Below are positions 55,829 to 64,000 of a DNA stretch of 64,000 bases, piece by piece. Source of the DNA: Candidatus Kapaibacterium sp. (lineage in GTDB: Bacteria; Bacteroidota; Ignavibacteria; Kapaibacteriales; UBA2268); contig CALBDO010000018.1 in NCBI GenBank assembly GCA_937927515.1, positions 1 through 64,000 of the forward strand, in the 5' to 3' direction. How positions within the stretch are numbered: the stretch's first letter is position 1; the number at the start of each line of letters is the position of its first letter. Position numbers and translations under genes: made by a program. The notes beneath the pieces were generated by a model that searched no databases, was not told where the DNA came from, and was given only the letters and a program-made list of their open reading frames with translations.

Positions 55829-57016
55829 ATGAATAACGAAGCATTGTTTTCCGAGATTGATGAAATTTTCGACGAGGTGATTAAAATTCGACGAACCTTG
55901 CATAGCTTACCAGAACTTTCATTCCAGGAATTCAAAACTACAGAATTCATTCAGAACTATCTGGAAGATATTGGGATAAAGGCATTTCGACTAACGGAGA
56001 CAGGTGTTGTTGGACTTCTTGGAGACTTATCTCGTGAAACTTGTATTGCCTTTCGTGCCGACATAGATGCTTTACCTATCGAGGAACAAACAAATCTGCC
56101 TTTCGCCTCGAAAAATAAAGGAATAATGCACGCTTGTGGACACGATTTTCACACCTCTATTCTTTTGGGTGCTGCAAGAATCTTGAAAAAATTTGAAACT
56201 CGCCTTCATGTTAATATCAAATTGATTTTTCAACCCGGTGAGGAAAAGCTCCCCGGTGGTGCCTTAAAACTCATTCAAAATGGTGTTCTGAAAAACCCAA
56301 CCGTTGTTGCAACTTTTGGCGAGCATATCGACCCGGAAACCGAAGTAGGTCATATCTCGGTCTCCGGCGGTACAATTATGGCTTCTGCCGATGAGTTGTA
56401 CTGGGTTATTCGGGGTAAAGGTTGTCACGCTGCTCAACCACATTTGGGCAACGACACCATTCGTGCAACAACGGCTCTTTTGGACTCACTTTATAAGTTA
56501 TCCGATAGAATTCGCGACCCACTCGAGCCATTACTTCTCGCCGTGACTTCTGTTAACGGCGGAAACGCTACAAATGTTTATCCAAGCGAAGTAAAGCTTT
56601 CTGGAACGCTACGAACATTTAATGATGATGTACGTAAATCCGCTCTCGAAAACATAAGTAAAATTTGCAAATTTATTGCCAACGCTTACGACCTCGATGT
56701 TGAATTTAACCCTTTGTTGGGTTATCCTCCTCTAAAAAATGACATCGCTTTGTCTAATTATATTAAAGATTTGGGTATCGGACTCCTTGGGAATACAAAA
56801 GTGCTTGATTTCAAGCCAAAGCTCTGGGCTGAGGATTTTGCTTTCTATAGTCAGAAAGTGCCTTCTGTATTCTGGTTCCTCGGAACTAAACCAAAAGGGT
56901 ACGTTGGTGAGATTTTTGGTTTGCACTCCGCCAAGTTGAATCCTGATGAGCTTGCAATCAAATTCGGTATTGCTATGTTCGTCAAAATTGCTTTAACATA
57001 TCAATATGTTCAATGA
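55829..57016 (+). CDS. M20-family amidohydrolase
   Basis: 395 aa from ATG 55829 (MNNEALFSEIDE); upstream ORF extension overlaps mutL antisense and is rejected. Metal ligands: MHACGHDFHTSILLGAARIL (~95-115) and FQPGEEKLPGGA with catalytic Glu (~136). The dimerisation domain begins with EHIDPETEVG..SGGTIMASADE. Related to HipO/N-acyl amino acid amidohydrolases, releasing amino acids from N-acyl groups; substrate unknown. Stop overlaps the next start (ATGA). Confidence 0.92.
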   Translation: MNNEALFSEIDEIFDEVIKIRRTLHSLPELSFQEFKTTEFIQNYLEDIGIKAFRLTETGVVGLLGDLSRETCIAFRADIDALPIEEQTNLPFASKNKGIMHACGHDFHTSILLGAARILKKFETRLHVNIKLIFQPGEEKLPGGALKLIQNGVLKNPTVVATFGEHIDPETEVGHISVSGGTIMASADELYWVIRGKGCHAAQPHLGNDTIRATTALLDSLYKLSDRIRDPLEPLLLAVTSVNGGNATNVYPSEVKLSGTLRTFNDDVRKSALENISKICKFIANAYDLDVEFNPLLGYPPLKNDIALSNYIKDLGIGLLGNTKVLDFKPKLWAEDFAFYSQKVPSVFWFLGTKPKGYVGEIFGLHSAKLNPDELAIKFGIAMFVKIALTYQYVQ

Positions 57017-58236
57017 ATATAAATGCTGTTAAATTCATCTCAAAATCCTACTCTTCTGCGAGTAAGCTCAGAGGATTTGCGGGTTTTGTCTGGTGGGCTG
57101 GTGTTGTCAGTATTGCATTGGGGGTAATTGCTTTGGTTTTATCTTTATCAATTTTAGACGGATTCTATGATTCCATCGAAGAGAATGCTGTGAGATTTAC
57201 ATCTCACATCAAAATTTATACTTTTAATCGGCAAGCTGTAGTTGACCCAAAAGCAATAGAGAGCAAAATTCATAACTCTGTTGCCGGTGTACAGTTCGTA
57301 CTTCCTTCGATTACGAAGGAAGCACTAATTAAGACTAAATCTTTTGTAGAGGGTATTTCTTTGCAGAATATACATTTCAAAAATATCGAAGGGCTTAGGT
57401 TTTTGGGTGTTAAAAAAGATGGCTTGCTTTCTTCGGAGTTTGATGGAATCGTCGTTGGGAGGATGTTGTCGGATAGGCTGGGTTTAAACCTTGGAGACAC
57501 GGTGGTTGTGGTCTCTTTTGGTGCTACTGATAGTGTAGTAGTACCTGCTGTCAAGCTTGCAAAGGTAAAAGTTGCAGGTATTTTTGAATCTGGGATGGCT
57601 AAATACGATGATTTGATTGTCTTTGCAAGCGACAAGCTTCTTTCAAGTGTTTTTGGAGACTTGTCTTCTATCATTAATGCATTCGACATTTACCTCGACG
57701 ACATAAAAAGAGTAGAGAAAATTTCAAAAGAAATTGAACATAAGCTGGGTTATCCTTTCTTTTGTTTTACATATTACGACCTGCATTCATCGATTTTTGC
57801 TTGGATTGAATTGCAAAAACAGCCTATACCTTTGGTTCTAAGTCTTATAACCATTGTTGCAGTTTTTAATGTTGTAACATTTTTGTTAGTCAGTATTGTA
57901 GAAAAAACGAAAAGCATTGGAATACTGTTAACATTAGGTTTAAACTCTCGTGATGTTGTGTTAATTTTCCTAAGATTAGCCTTTAAAATCACTTTAACTG
58001 GGTTGTTAATTGGGATTTTTGTTTCACTTTTGTTTTCGTTTTTACAAAAGGAATTTCAAATAATTCACCTCGACCCAAAAGTGTATTTCTTCAGTGCTCT
58101 TCCAATAACAATATCAGCAAAAAATTACCTCCTCGTTGCGCTCTTTACTTGTTTACTGTCGTTTGCTGTTTCTGCAATTCCATCTTTTATTGCCTCGAAA
58201 ATAAAGCCTGTAGAAGCAATAAGGTTTATTAAATGA
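57013..58236 (+). CDS. LolC/LolE-type ABC permease
   Basis: 407 aa. N-terminal membrane helix (~25-50) with FVWWAGVVSIALGVIALVLSLSIL, a large periplasmic domain (~60-255), then three helices in an FtsX permease domain (~270-405, IVAVFNVVTFLLVSIVEKTKSIGILLTLG). LolC/E with LolD releases lipoproteins from the inner membrane. No LolD ATPase lies in the window. Confidence 0.88.
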   Translation: MNINAVKFISKSYSSASKLRGFAGFVWWAGVVSIALGVIALVLSLSILDGFYDSIEENAVRFTSHIKIYTFNRQAVVDPKAIESKIHNSVAGVQFVLPSITKEALIKTKSFVEGISLQNIHFKNIEGLRFLGVKKDGLLSSEFDGIVVGRMLSDRLGLNLGDTVVVVSFGATDSVVVPAVKLAKVKVAGIFESGMAKYDDLIVFASDKLLSSVFGDLSSIINAFDIYLDDIKRVEKISKEIEHKLGYPFFCFTYYDLHSSIFAWIELQKQPIPLVLSLITIVAVFNVVTFLLVSIVEKTKSIGILLTLGLNSRDVVLIFLRLAFKITLTGLLIGIFVSLLFSFLQKEFQIIHLDPKVYFFSALPITISAKNYLLVALFTCLLSFAVSAIPSFIASKIKPVEAIRFIK

Positions 58237-58901
58237 AGTTGAATCTTGATACTTTTCTCCGCTCTTTGCAGTCGGTGTTGGAATCATCAAAATTGAAGGG
58301 AATCGATGCGCATATTAAAATGTCCCCAATGATTGACAATGAACCTTATCGCCCGTTAACCCCTGTTGGAGCAACCAAGCCCAGTTCAGTTTTGCTTCTT
58401 CTTGTTGGTAATGATTTAAATTCATTGGATGTACTTTTGACACTGCGTAGTCCAAATGTTCAGCATCACAAAAGGCAGATTAGTTTTCCTGGTGGTCATT
58501 GTGAGAAGGGCGAGAATTATGTTGCTACTGCACTCCGAGAAGCACAAGAAGAAATTGGATTAAATAGCGATGATATAAGAATAATTGGGATGCTTTCGCC
58601 ACTTTATGTTCCACCCTCGGAAACCATTGTTTTTCCAATTGTCGGTCATATTGCAAGCATTGAAACACTTAAAATTAATTACGATGAGGTCGAGGAAGTA
58701 ATTTTCCAGCCTCTTTATTACTTTCTCGACGACAGCAAAATAACGATTGAAAAATGGCTTTGGGAAGGCAAGCAAATTGATGTTCCTTTGTGGAATATTC
58801 ACAATGATGTTCCACTTTGGGGCGCAACTGCTATGATTTTATCAGAGTTTGTCGAAATTGTTAAAGATATTTTGTATCAAGGAGATTATGAGCAAGAGTA
58901 A
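58233..58901 (+). CDS. CoA-pyrophosphatase-type Nudix hydrolase
   Basis: 222 aa. The Nudix box is GHCEKGENYVATALREAQEEIG (given in halves: GHCEKGENYV, ATALREAQEEIG), metal-binding. Upstream LLTLRSPNVQHHKRQISFPGG matches the NuCoA/CoAse signature, so CoA or CoA-derivative pyrophosphate cleavage is likely. Overlaps its neighbours by 4 and 14 bp. Confidence 0.88.
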   Translation: MKLNLDTFLRSLQSVLESSKLKGIDAHIKMSPMIDNEPYRPLTPVGATKPSSVLLLLVGNDLNSLDVLLTLRSPNVQHHKRQISFPGGHCEKGENYVATALREAQEEIGLNSDDIRIIGMLSPLYVPPSETIVFPIVGHIASIETLKINYDEVEEVIFQPLYYFLDDSKITIEKWLWEGKQIDVPLWNIHNDVPLWGATAMILSEFVEIVKDILYQGDYEQE

Positions 58902-59907
58902 AAGGAAGAAAAACCTAAATCTTGATGAACTTGTCAATGGAATTCTTAGTTCCGATATTTCAGTTCTTGCGCGAGCAATAACATTAGTAGAAAGCAATTT
59001 AGAATCTCATCAAAAAATATCCCAGCAGTTGTTGAATAATATAATTCAGTACTCTGGAAATTCAATCAGAATTGGTATAACTGGTTCGCCGGGTGTTGGT
59101 AAAAGTACATTCATTGAAAAATTAGGTTTATTGCTATGTGAGGAGGGAAGGAGAGTTGCTGTTTTGACTATCGACCCGAGTAGCCCAATATCAAAAGGCT
59201 CGATACTTGGAGACAAAACTCGAATGGAAAAGCTCTCTCGTCATCCAAACGCTTTCATCAGACCATCTCCGACAAGCGGAGCAATGGGAGGAGTTGGGAA
59301 AAAGACCCGCGAGTCGATTCTTTTATGCGAAGCTGCAGGTTTTGATGTAGTAATAGTCGAGACTGTTGGTGTAGGGCAAAGCGAAGTTTTAGTGCGTTCG
59401 ATGGTCGATTTCTTTGCCTTGTTGATTCTTCCCGGTGGTGGAGATGAATTGCAAGGCTTTAAGCGTGGCTCTGTCGAACTTGCGGATGCGATAGTTATAA
59501 ACAAAGCCGATGGGGACAATTTAAATCTTGCAAAAGTTACCCTCAATGAGTATCAACAAGCTCTACAGTATATTTCAAATCCAACAGAAGGGTGGAAAAC
59601 TCGTCTTATTTTAGCATCTGCCATAAATGGTACTGGGATAAATGAGTTTTGGCAATTAGTAGAAGAGTTTAGAAATAAAACAATCGATACGGGTATATTC
59701 CAAGTTCGTAGAAGAGAGCAAATACTTGATTGGTTTTACGAAATGGTAAAGGAGAATGTATTGAACTTTTTTTTGTCTAACAGGAGAGTTAAAGTTTTGC
59801 TTCAAGATTTGGAGCAAGAGATTTTTCTGGGGAAAATTTCTCCATCTTTTGCAGTTGAAAAACTTTTTGAGAGTCTAAAAAATGAAAATCCTCTTGGCAA
59901 CAAATAA
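58888..59907 (+). CDS. meaB: MeaB-family GTPase (methylmalonyl-CoA mutase chaperone)
   Basis: 339 aa from ATG 58888, with AAGGAG four bases upstream. P-loop GITGSPGVGKSTF (~57-70), TIDPSSPISKGSILGDKTRM and VETVGVGQSEVLVRSMVDFF are MeaB/ArgK marks, as is INKADGDN. MeaB protects and loads B12 in methylmalonyl-CoA mutase; no mutase gene is in the window. The start overlaps the Nudix stop by 14 bp. Confidence 0.93.
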   Translation: MSKSKRKKNLNLDELVNGILSSDISVLARAITLVESNLESHQKISQQLLNNIIQYSGNSIRIGITGSPGVGKSTFIEKLGLLLCEEGRRVAVLTIDPSSPISKGSILGDKTRMEKLSRHPNAFIRPSPTSGAMGGVGKKTRESILLCEAAGFDVVIVETVGVGQSEVLVRSMVDFFALLILPGGGDELQGFKRGSVELADAIVINKADGDNLNLAKVTLNEYQQALQYISNPTEGWKTRLILASAINGTGINEFWQLVEEFRNKTIDTGIFQVRRREQILDWFYEMVKENVLNFFLSNRRVKVLLQDLEQEIFLGKISPSFAVEKLFESLKNENPLGNK

Positions 59908-60490
59908 CAAGCATAAAGTAAATGAAATTAAAGAAAAAATTCTGGAATACGGTTTGGTTGTTGATTTACTTACTTTATCGGACGTTTCTAATGAGAAAAT
60001 TGAAATTGAAGAAAATGGCTCGACACTCGAGGAAAATGCACTAATTAAAGCAAAACAATGCTTTGAACTATTTGGAATACCCTCTGTAGCCGATGATACT
60101 GGACTGGAGGTATTTTCCCTTGGTGGCCTACCTGGAGTCCATTCTGCTCGTTTCGCTGGTCCAAATTCGACAGATGCGGAGAATCGAAAGAAACTTCTCT
60201 CGTTGCTCGAGGGTAGAAGCTACGAAGAAAGAAAAGCAAGATTTAGGACTGTCTTCTGCTATTACGACGGAATTGTGCCAAAATTTTTCGAAGGGCTTTG
60301 CAACGGCGTAATAATCGAAGAAGAAAGAGGAGAAAATGGCTTTGGCTACGACTCAATTTTTCTACCGAGTGGATACAACATTACGTTTGCACAGATGGAT
60401 TTGGCAGAAAAAAATAAAATTAGTCATAGAAGCATTGCGGTCGTCAAATTTGTAAATTTTCTGAACGAACAACACGGTGTGAAAAAATGA
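59882..60490 (+). CDS. rdgB: XTP/dITP pyrophosphatase (RdgB/HAM1)
   Basis: 202 aa. LLATNNKHKVNEIKEKI, VADDTGLEVFSLGGLPGVHSARFAG (in parts) and GFGYDSIFLPSGYNITFAQM with SHRSIAVVKF are family blocks. Removes deaminated purine nucleotides from the pool. Overlaps meaB by 26 bp and mtnA by 4. Confidence 0.96.
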   Translation: MKILLATNNKHKVNEIKEKILEYGLVVDLLTLSDVSNEKIEIEENGSTLEENALIKAKQCFELFGIPSVADDTGLEVFSLGGLPGVHSARFAGPNSTDAENRKKLLSLLEGRSYEERKARFRTVFCYYDGIVPKFFEGLCNGVIIEEERGENGFGYDSIFLPSGYNITFAQMDLAEKNKISHRSIAVVKFVNFLNEQHGVKK

Positions 60491-61596
60491 GAATAAATGG
60501 AATACATTACCAAACAATTTGGGAAACTGATGAAAAGCCGAGCAGTTTAGCTATCATCGACCAAAGGTTCCTTCCTCATAAATTAAAAATTGTCGAGTTA
60601 AAGGATTTAACTGAATTTGTTTTTGCGATTAAGGAAATGCTTGTCCGTGGTGCACCTTTGATAGGTGTCTTGTCTGCTTATGCACTATATTTTGCAGTCC
60701 GGTACTCAGACAAAGTTGATTTTGATGCTAAATTTGCAAATGCGTCAAAACTATTGCTCGACTCCCGTCCTACTGCAGTGAATTTGAAAAATTCAATTGA
60801 ACTTTGCCAAAAGGCTATTTCAAGTTATTCAAATATTGATGAGAAGAAGTCTTCGTTGCTTGCCACAGCTAGGAAATTGCTTTCAGATGATATTGAAATT
60901 TGCAAGAAAATTGGAGAATATGGCTCCAAACTATTAGAAGAGATATATGTTCGCAAAAGGGGAACAGTCAATGTACTAACTCATTGCAATGCTGGCTGGC
61001 TTGCAACAATTGACTACGGAACAGCGCTCTCTCCAATTTATTTTGCCAGAGACAGAGGTGTTCCGCTCCATATTTGGGTAGACGAGACCAGACCAAGGCT
61101 TCAAGGAGCAAACCTTACGACTTTTGAACTTCTGCATGAATATATTCCTCATACCTTGATAGTTGATAATACTGGTGGCTTGTTGATGCAAAAGGGTTTG
61201 GTGGACATTGTGATTGTTGGGACAGATAGAACTACGAGGAAAGGAGATGTTGCAAACAAGATTGGTACATACTTGAAAGCACTTTCAGCATTCGACAATG
61301 GTGTGCCTTTTTATGTTGCTCTCCCCTCGAGCTCTATTGATTGGACAATTACCGATGCATTCTCACAGATACCCATTGAAGTTCGAAGCGATGATGAGAT
61401 AAAGTTTGTTTGGGGTAAGTACCAAAATGAACTGACCAAAGTTTTGATTTGCCCCGAGGAAACAAAATCTCTGAACTACGCATTCGATATTACCCCTGCA
61501 AGGTTGATAACTGGTTTCATTACCGAAAGAGGGATTTGTCCAGCATCGGAGGAGGGACTGTTATCTTTATTCCCAGAATTTAAAACTACACAATGA
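60487..61596 (+). CDS. mtnA: S-methyl-5-thioribose-1-phosphate isomerase
   Basis: 369 aa. Catalytic Cys167 in THCNAGWLAT and Asp247 in VGTDRTTRKGDVANKIGTY, at the positions of Cys160 and Asp240 of B. subtilis MtnA. RGAPLIG and RPTAVNL are also conserved. Usual families have VGADRI; here it is VGTDRT. Isomerises methylthioribose-1-phosphate (or 5-deoxyribose-1-phosphate) to the ribulose form. Overlaps the class II aldolase gene by 4 bp. Confidence 0.92.
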   Translation: MRINGIHYQTIWETDEKPSSLAIIDQRFLPHKLKIVELKDLTEFVFAIKEMLVRGAPLIGVLSAYALYFAVRYSDKVDFDAKFANASKLLLDSRPTAVNLKNSIELCQKAISSYSNIDEKKSSLLATARKLLSDDIEICKKIGEYGSKLLEEIYVRKRGTVNVLTHCNAGWLATIDYGTALSPIYFARDRGVPLHIWVDETRPRLQGANLTTFELLHEYIPHTLIVDNTGGLLMQKGLVDIVIVGTDRTTRKGDVANKIGTYLKALSAFDNGVPFYVALPSSSIDWTITDAFSQIPIEVRSDDEIKFVWGKYQNELTKVLICPEETKSLNYAFDITPARLITGFITERGICPASEEGLLSLFPEFKTTQ

Positions 61597-62189
61597 ACGA
61601 AGGCTATATAAAGTTTCAATTCAATCAAATCTCAGAAACAGAGCCACCTTTGAACGAGGTTCTGGATTTGTTGGAACTTCGCACCAAATTGTACGACTTG
61701 GGTCTGGTGGGATTTGTTGAAAATGTTTCCTACGGCAATGTAAGCAAGCGTATCTCCCAAAACTCGTTTATTATTACTGCATCAAATACTGGCAAAACGA
61801 GGGAGATAGGAACGAAAGATTTGGTAACAGTTGTCTCAGTTGATTATGAGAAAAATTTGGTTAATTTTATCGGAAAATTCCCACCTTCGAGCGAAACACT
61901 GACACATTTTGCAATTTACAGCTCCTTTCAATTTGCCTTCTACGTCGTGCATTTCCATCATAGAGGGATATGGCAAAAATGGGTGTTCAAGATGCCCACG
62001 ACCCCTGTTGAATACGAATATGGTACAATTCAACTCGCCCAATCCATTGCACAGCTGTCTCCATTTTTTCATGATGACGAGGATGCTGGTGTCGTTGTTC
62101 TTGGTGGGCACCACGATGGGATTGTTGTTTTTGGCAAAAGCATTTCAGCAATTCTAAAATGCATAGAGAAACTTTTTAAGGGAAATTGA
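61593..62189 (+). CDS. Class II aldolase/adducin-family protein
   Basis: 198 aa. Active-site pattern visible: Glu101 (PPSSETLTHF), His120 and His122 (VVHFHHRGIW), His174 (LGGHHDGI), matching the Zn2+ and acid residues of the family. SYGNVSKRI and ITASNTGK are phosphate-binding segments. Following mtnA, it may be MtnB-type dehydratase or an Ald2-like aldolase of a DHAP shunt; motifs alone do not decide. Stop lies 4 bp from the convergent TonB receptor stop. Confidence 0.85.
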   Translation: MNEGYIKFQFNQISETEPPLNEVLDLLELRTKLYDLGLVGFVENVSYGNVSKRISQNSFIITASNTGKTREIGTKDLVTVVSVDYEKNLVNFIGKFPPSSETLTHFAIYSSFQFAFYVVHFHHRGIWQKWVFKMPTTPVEYEYGTIQLAQSIAQLSPFFHDDEDAGVVVLGGHHDGIVVFGKSISAILKCIEKLFKGN

Positions 62190-62193
62190 TATA

Positions 62194-64000
62194 CTATTTT
62201 ATCCTAAAATTCACTCCGAGTGAGATAAATCTTGTAGGTGCTAAATTGCCTACTAAGTCAACGTAGTAATAGTCCAGTAGGTTCTGAATGGAGAATGTCA
62301 CTTCAAAAGGTATGTCAAAGTTCTGGAAATTGTAGCTTAAGTTTAAATCCATTAGATGAACTGGAACACGGACGTAATAATCTCTAAGGATAAACCTTAA
62401 TTGCTCTTCGACTTTTACTATTTTGCTAACATATTTATAGAGCACAGACATTTTCAGTTTTTCAAATGATAAGTTCAACCCTGATGTAAAATAGAATTTT
62501 GAACGAAATTTCAGAATATCTTTTGTGTTTAAATCCAAGGGGTCCAAATAGACAAAGCTCAAGTTGTAGTCAATATTTTTTGATAGTCTGAAATTTGTAG
62601 AAAAGTCCAGGCCTTTGATTTCTGCTTCACTAATATTGAAGAATCGTATAGTCGGTGTCGAAGCGTTTGTATCGAATTGGGGCTCAATTAAATTGTTGTA
62701 ACGGGAGTAAAAAATAGAAAAATCGAATAGCGATTTCTTGCCAAAGATGTCTATTTCGAGTGAAGAGCCAATTTCGAAGTTCCAAGACCTCTCGGGTGAT
62801 AAGTCTGGATTTGGTTCTATGGTGAACCCACTAAAGCGAACTGAGGAAAATCGCTCGGAGATGGTAGCAACCCTAAAACCCTTGCCAACAGAGGACCTAA
62901 GTACAAGTTTCTCCAATTCCTTGTAAGTAATTCCAAACCTTGGTGATATTTCGAAATATTTATCGGATGAATCACTTACATCTAAATCTAAACGAATTCC
63001 ACCAGTTGCATTCAATTTGTTGAACATTTTAAATTCGGCTTGAGTGAAAGTTGAGAGGACATTTTGTTTCCTTGTTCCATACTGCTGCGAATGAACCCAG
63101 TTGTTGATTAAATTGATTCCAGTGGTTAGGAACGAATTTTCAAACAGATGATGTGTAATTTGGAATTCATTAAAATTGCTGTAACTAGTCGATTGTCTGT
63201 AGTTTATATCCGACTTTGGCAAATTTGATTCAAAATCTGTTGCAAAAAGAGATGATTTTGCAGAGAAGAAAGAATTTTTGCCAATTGTAGATAGAAAATC
63301 CGCACCAAAGGCAAGTCTGCGTTTTGTGATTCTCCTCGATAGGTCGTAGTCATCTGGTGGAAGCGTTGCGTATTGAACACTTTTCCAATAGCTTGCATCA
63401 TCGGAAAATTTATAATTTAAAAGCGTGAAGAAAGAGAAAGTACTTGCACTTCCGATTTGATTTATGAATTTTCCAAAGAAGTTTATGCCATTACTTCTAT
63501 TGAAATTACGATAACTTTCATCATTTAAAAATTGAGTTGCAAGGAGCAATTTCATTGAATTTCGAGGAAGTAAATAAGTAAGTGCCAAACTGTTTTTTGT
63601 TCGAATTTTGTTTGTATATTTCCATTCATCGTATTTTGGCATAGTATAAAATCCGGTGCTTGCTTTTGCCAGAAGCAAGGTCTGCTCTTCGGGTATTTTT
63701 GTGATAATGTTTACAACTCCACCCATTGCAGAATTTCCGTAAATAGCGGAACCAGCGCCTTTAAGAACTTCAACACGGGAGACGATTTCTGGGGGAAATA
63801 TGTTAATATTAGCTTCGCCAATATCCCCACTTAGGAATGGGAAGCCATCTAAAAGTAAAGTTACTCTGGACCCCGAGCCAAACTGATAACCGGAGGAGCC
63901 ACGTATGCTTATGTTATCGGAGTTAACATCCACACTTGGAATGAAGTTCATATACTCTTTAAGTTCATAGTAATTTTTGTTCTGAAAATATTCAGTTTCC
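62194..64000 (-). CDS. TonB-dependent receptor, 5' end beyond the window
   Basis: The reading frame is open to the right edge: ~16 codons (ETEYFQNKNYYELKEY) precede the internal Met at 63951. The remaining part has a plug (IRGSSGYQFGSGSRVTLLLDG, VLKGAGSAIYGNSAMGGVVNII) and a full 22-strand-type barrel ending with an aromatic-rich TRFISLGVNFRIK. Siderophore, vitamin B12 or other ligand cannot be told. No signal peptide or TonB box is visible because the N-terminus is missing. Confidence 0.9.
   Translation of the reverse strand, partial: ETEYFQNKNYYELKEYMNFIPSVDVNSDNISIRGSSGYQFGSGSRVTLLLDGFPFLSGDIGEANINIFPPEIVSRVEVLKGAGSAIYGNSAMGGVVNIITKIPEEQTLLLAKASTGFYTMPKYDEWKYTNKIRTKNSLALTYLLPRNSMKLLLATQFLNDESYRNFNRSNGINFFGKFINQIGSASTFSFFTLLNYKFSDDASYWKSVQYATLPPDDYDLSRRITKRRLAFGADFLSTIGKNSFFSAKSSLFATDFESNLPKSDINYRQSTSYSNFNEFQITHHLFENSFLTTGINLINNWVHSQQYGTRKQNVLSTFTQAEFKMFNKLNATGGIRLDLDVSDSSDKYFEISPRFGITYKELEKLVLRSSVGKGFRVATISERFSSVRFSGFTIEPNPDLSPERSWNFEIGSSLEIDIFGKKSLFDFSIFYSRYNNLIEPQFDTNASTPTIRFFNISEAEIKGLDFSTNFRLSKNIDYNLSFVYLDPLDLNTKDILKFRSKFYFTSGLNLSFEKLKMSVLYKYVSKIVKVEEQLRFILRDYYVRVPVHLMDLNLSYNFQNFDIPFEVTFSIQNLLDYYYVDLVGNLAPTRFISLGVNFRIK

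Overview
The window is an A+T-rich bacterial chromosome segment from the Bacteroidota/Chlorobiota side of the tree, most likely an Ignavibacteria- or Kapabacteria-type organism. The main evidence is the many exported proteins ending in type IX secretion (T9SS) C-terminal domains of the YPNPF ... VFDVLGNEIATL ... LPSGVYFYRL kind. Supporting evidence is DUF2723, PD40-OmpA, DUF4249-like, IgGFc-binding and carboxypeptidase-regulatory/TonB receptor families. Clear Shine-Dalgarno sites (AAAGGAGG-type) before many starts fit Chlorobiota/Ignavibacteria better than classical Bacteroidetes. No rRNA, tRNA, CRISPR array, transposase or integrase was seen.

Layout. 1-3322: a roughly 2.9 kb G+C-richer island with a frameshifted secreted protein and a HAF-repeat protein, bounded by two nearly identical ~222-bp direct repeats. 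Each repeat carries the 3' end of one T9SS cargo gene, the intergenic region, the ribosome-binding site and the first codons of the next gene. 3225-7007: a T9SS-exported esterase and a PNGase F-like protein. 7170-9632: urocanate hydratase, then an ECF sigma factor with an unusual leader. 9711-14226 (minus): YciO, an APC permease and a two-gene UDP-sugar dehydrogenase/aminotransferase pair. 14343-19877: a double-OmpA barrel protein and a giant beta-propeller/Ig T9SS protein. 19925-22438: Ppx/GppA, a small membrane protein and a lipoyl/octanoyl transferase. 22599-27959: a TonB receptor locus with lipoproteins. 27968-36314: prfA, a cohesin-like/IgGFc-type surface pair, LhgO, an LCP-family protein, SixA, a degenerate OmpA-like protein and a 31-aa ribosomal-type basic protein. 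36330-43077: HU, then a TetR-TolC-MFP-RND efflux operon with candidate operators. 43204-50806 (minus): DUF2723, and GT4 / PD40-OmpA / gingipain-like genes. 50968-55767: CoA-disulfide reductase-rhodanese, hemA and mutL. 55829-62189: seven overlapping plus-strand genes (M20 peptidase, LolC/E permease, Nudix CoA hydrolase, MeaB, RdgB, MtnA, class II aldolase). 62194-64000: a TonB receptor running off the right edge.

How it fits together. Much of the window serves the cell surface: T9SS cargo, outer-membrane receptors, OmpA anchors and probable protein or sugar glycosylation enzymes. This is mixed with housekeeping metabolism. The most unusual points are the repeat-bounded cargo island at the left end, the structured leader of the ECF sigma gene, the gingipain-like protein that keeps the Cys but seems to lack the His, and the compact operon resembling metabolite repair. 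No T9SS machinery gene is clearly present.
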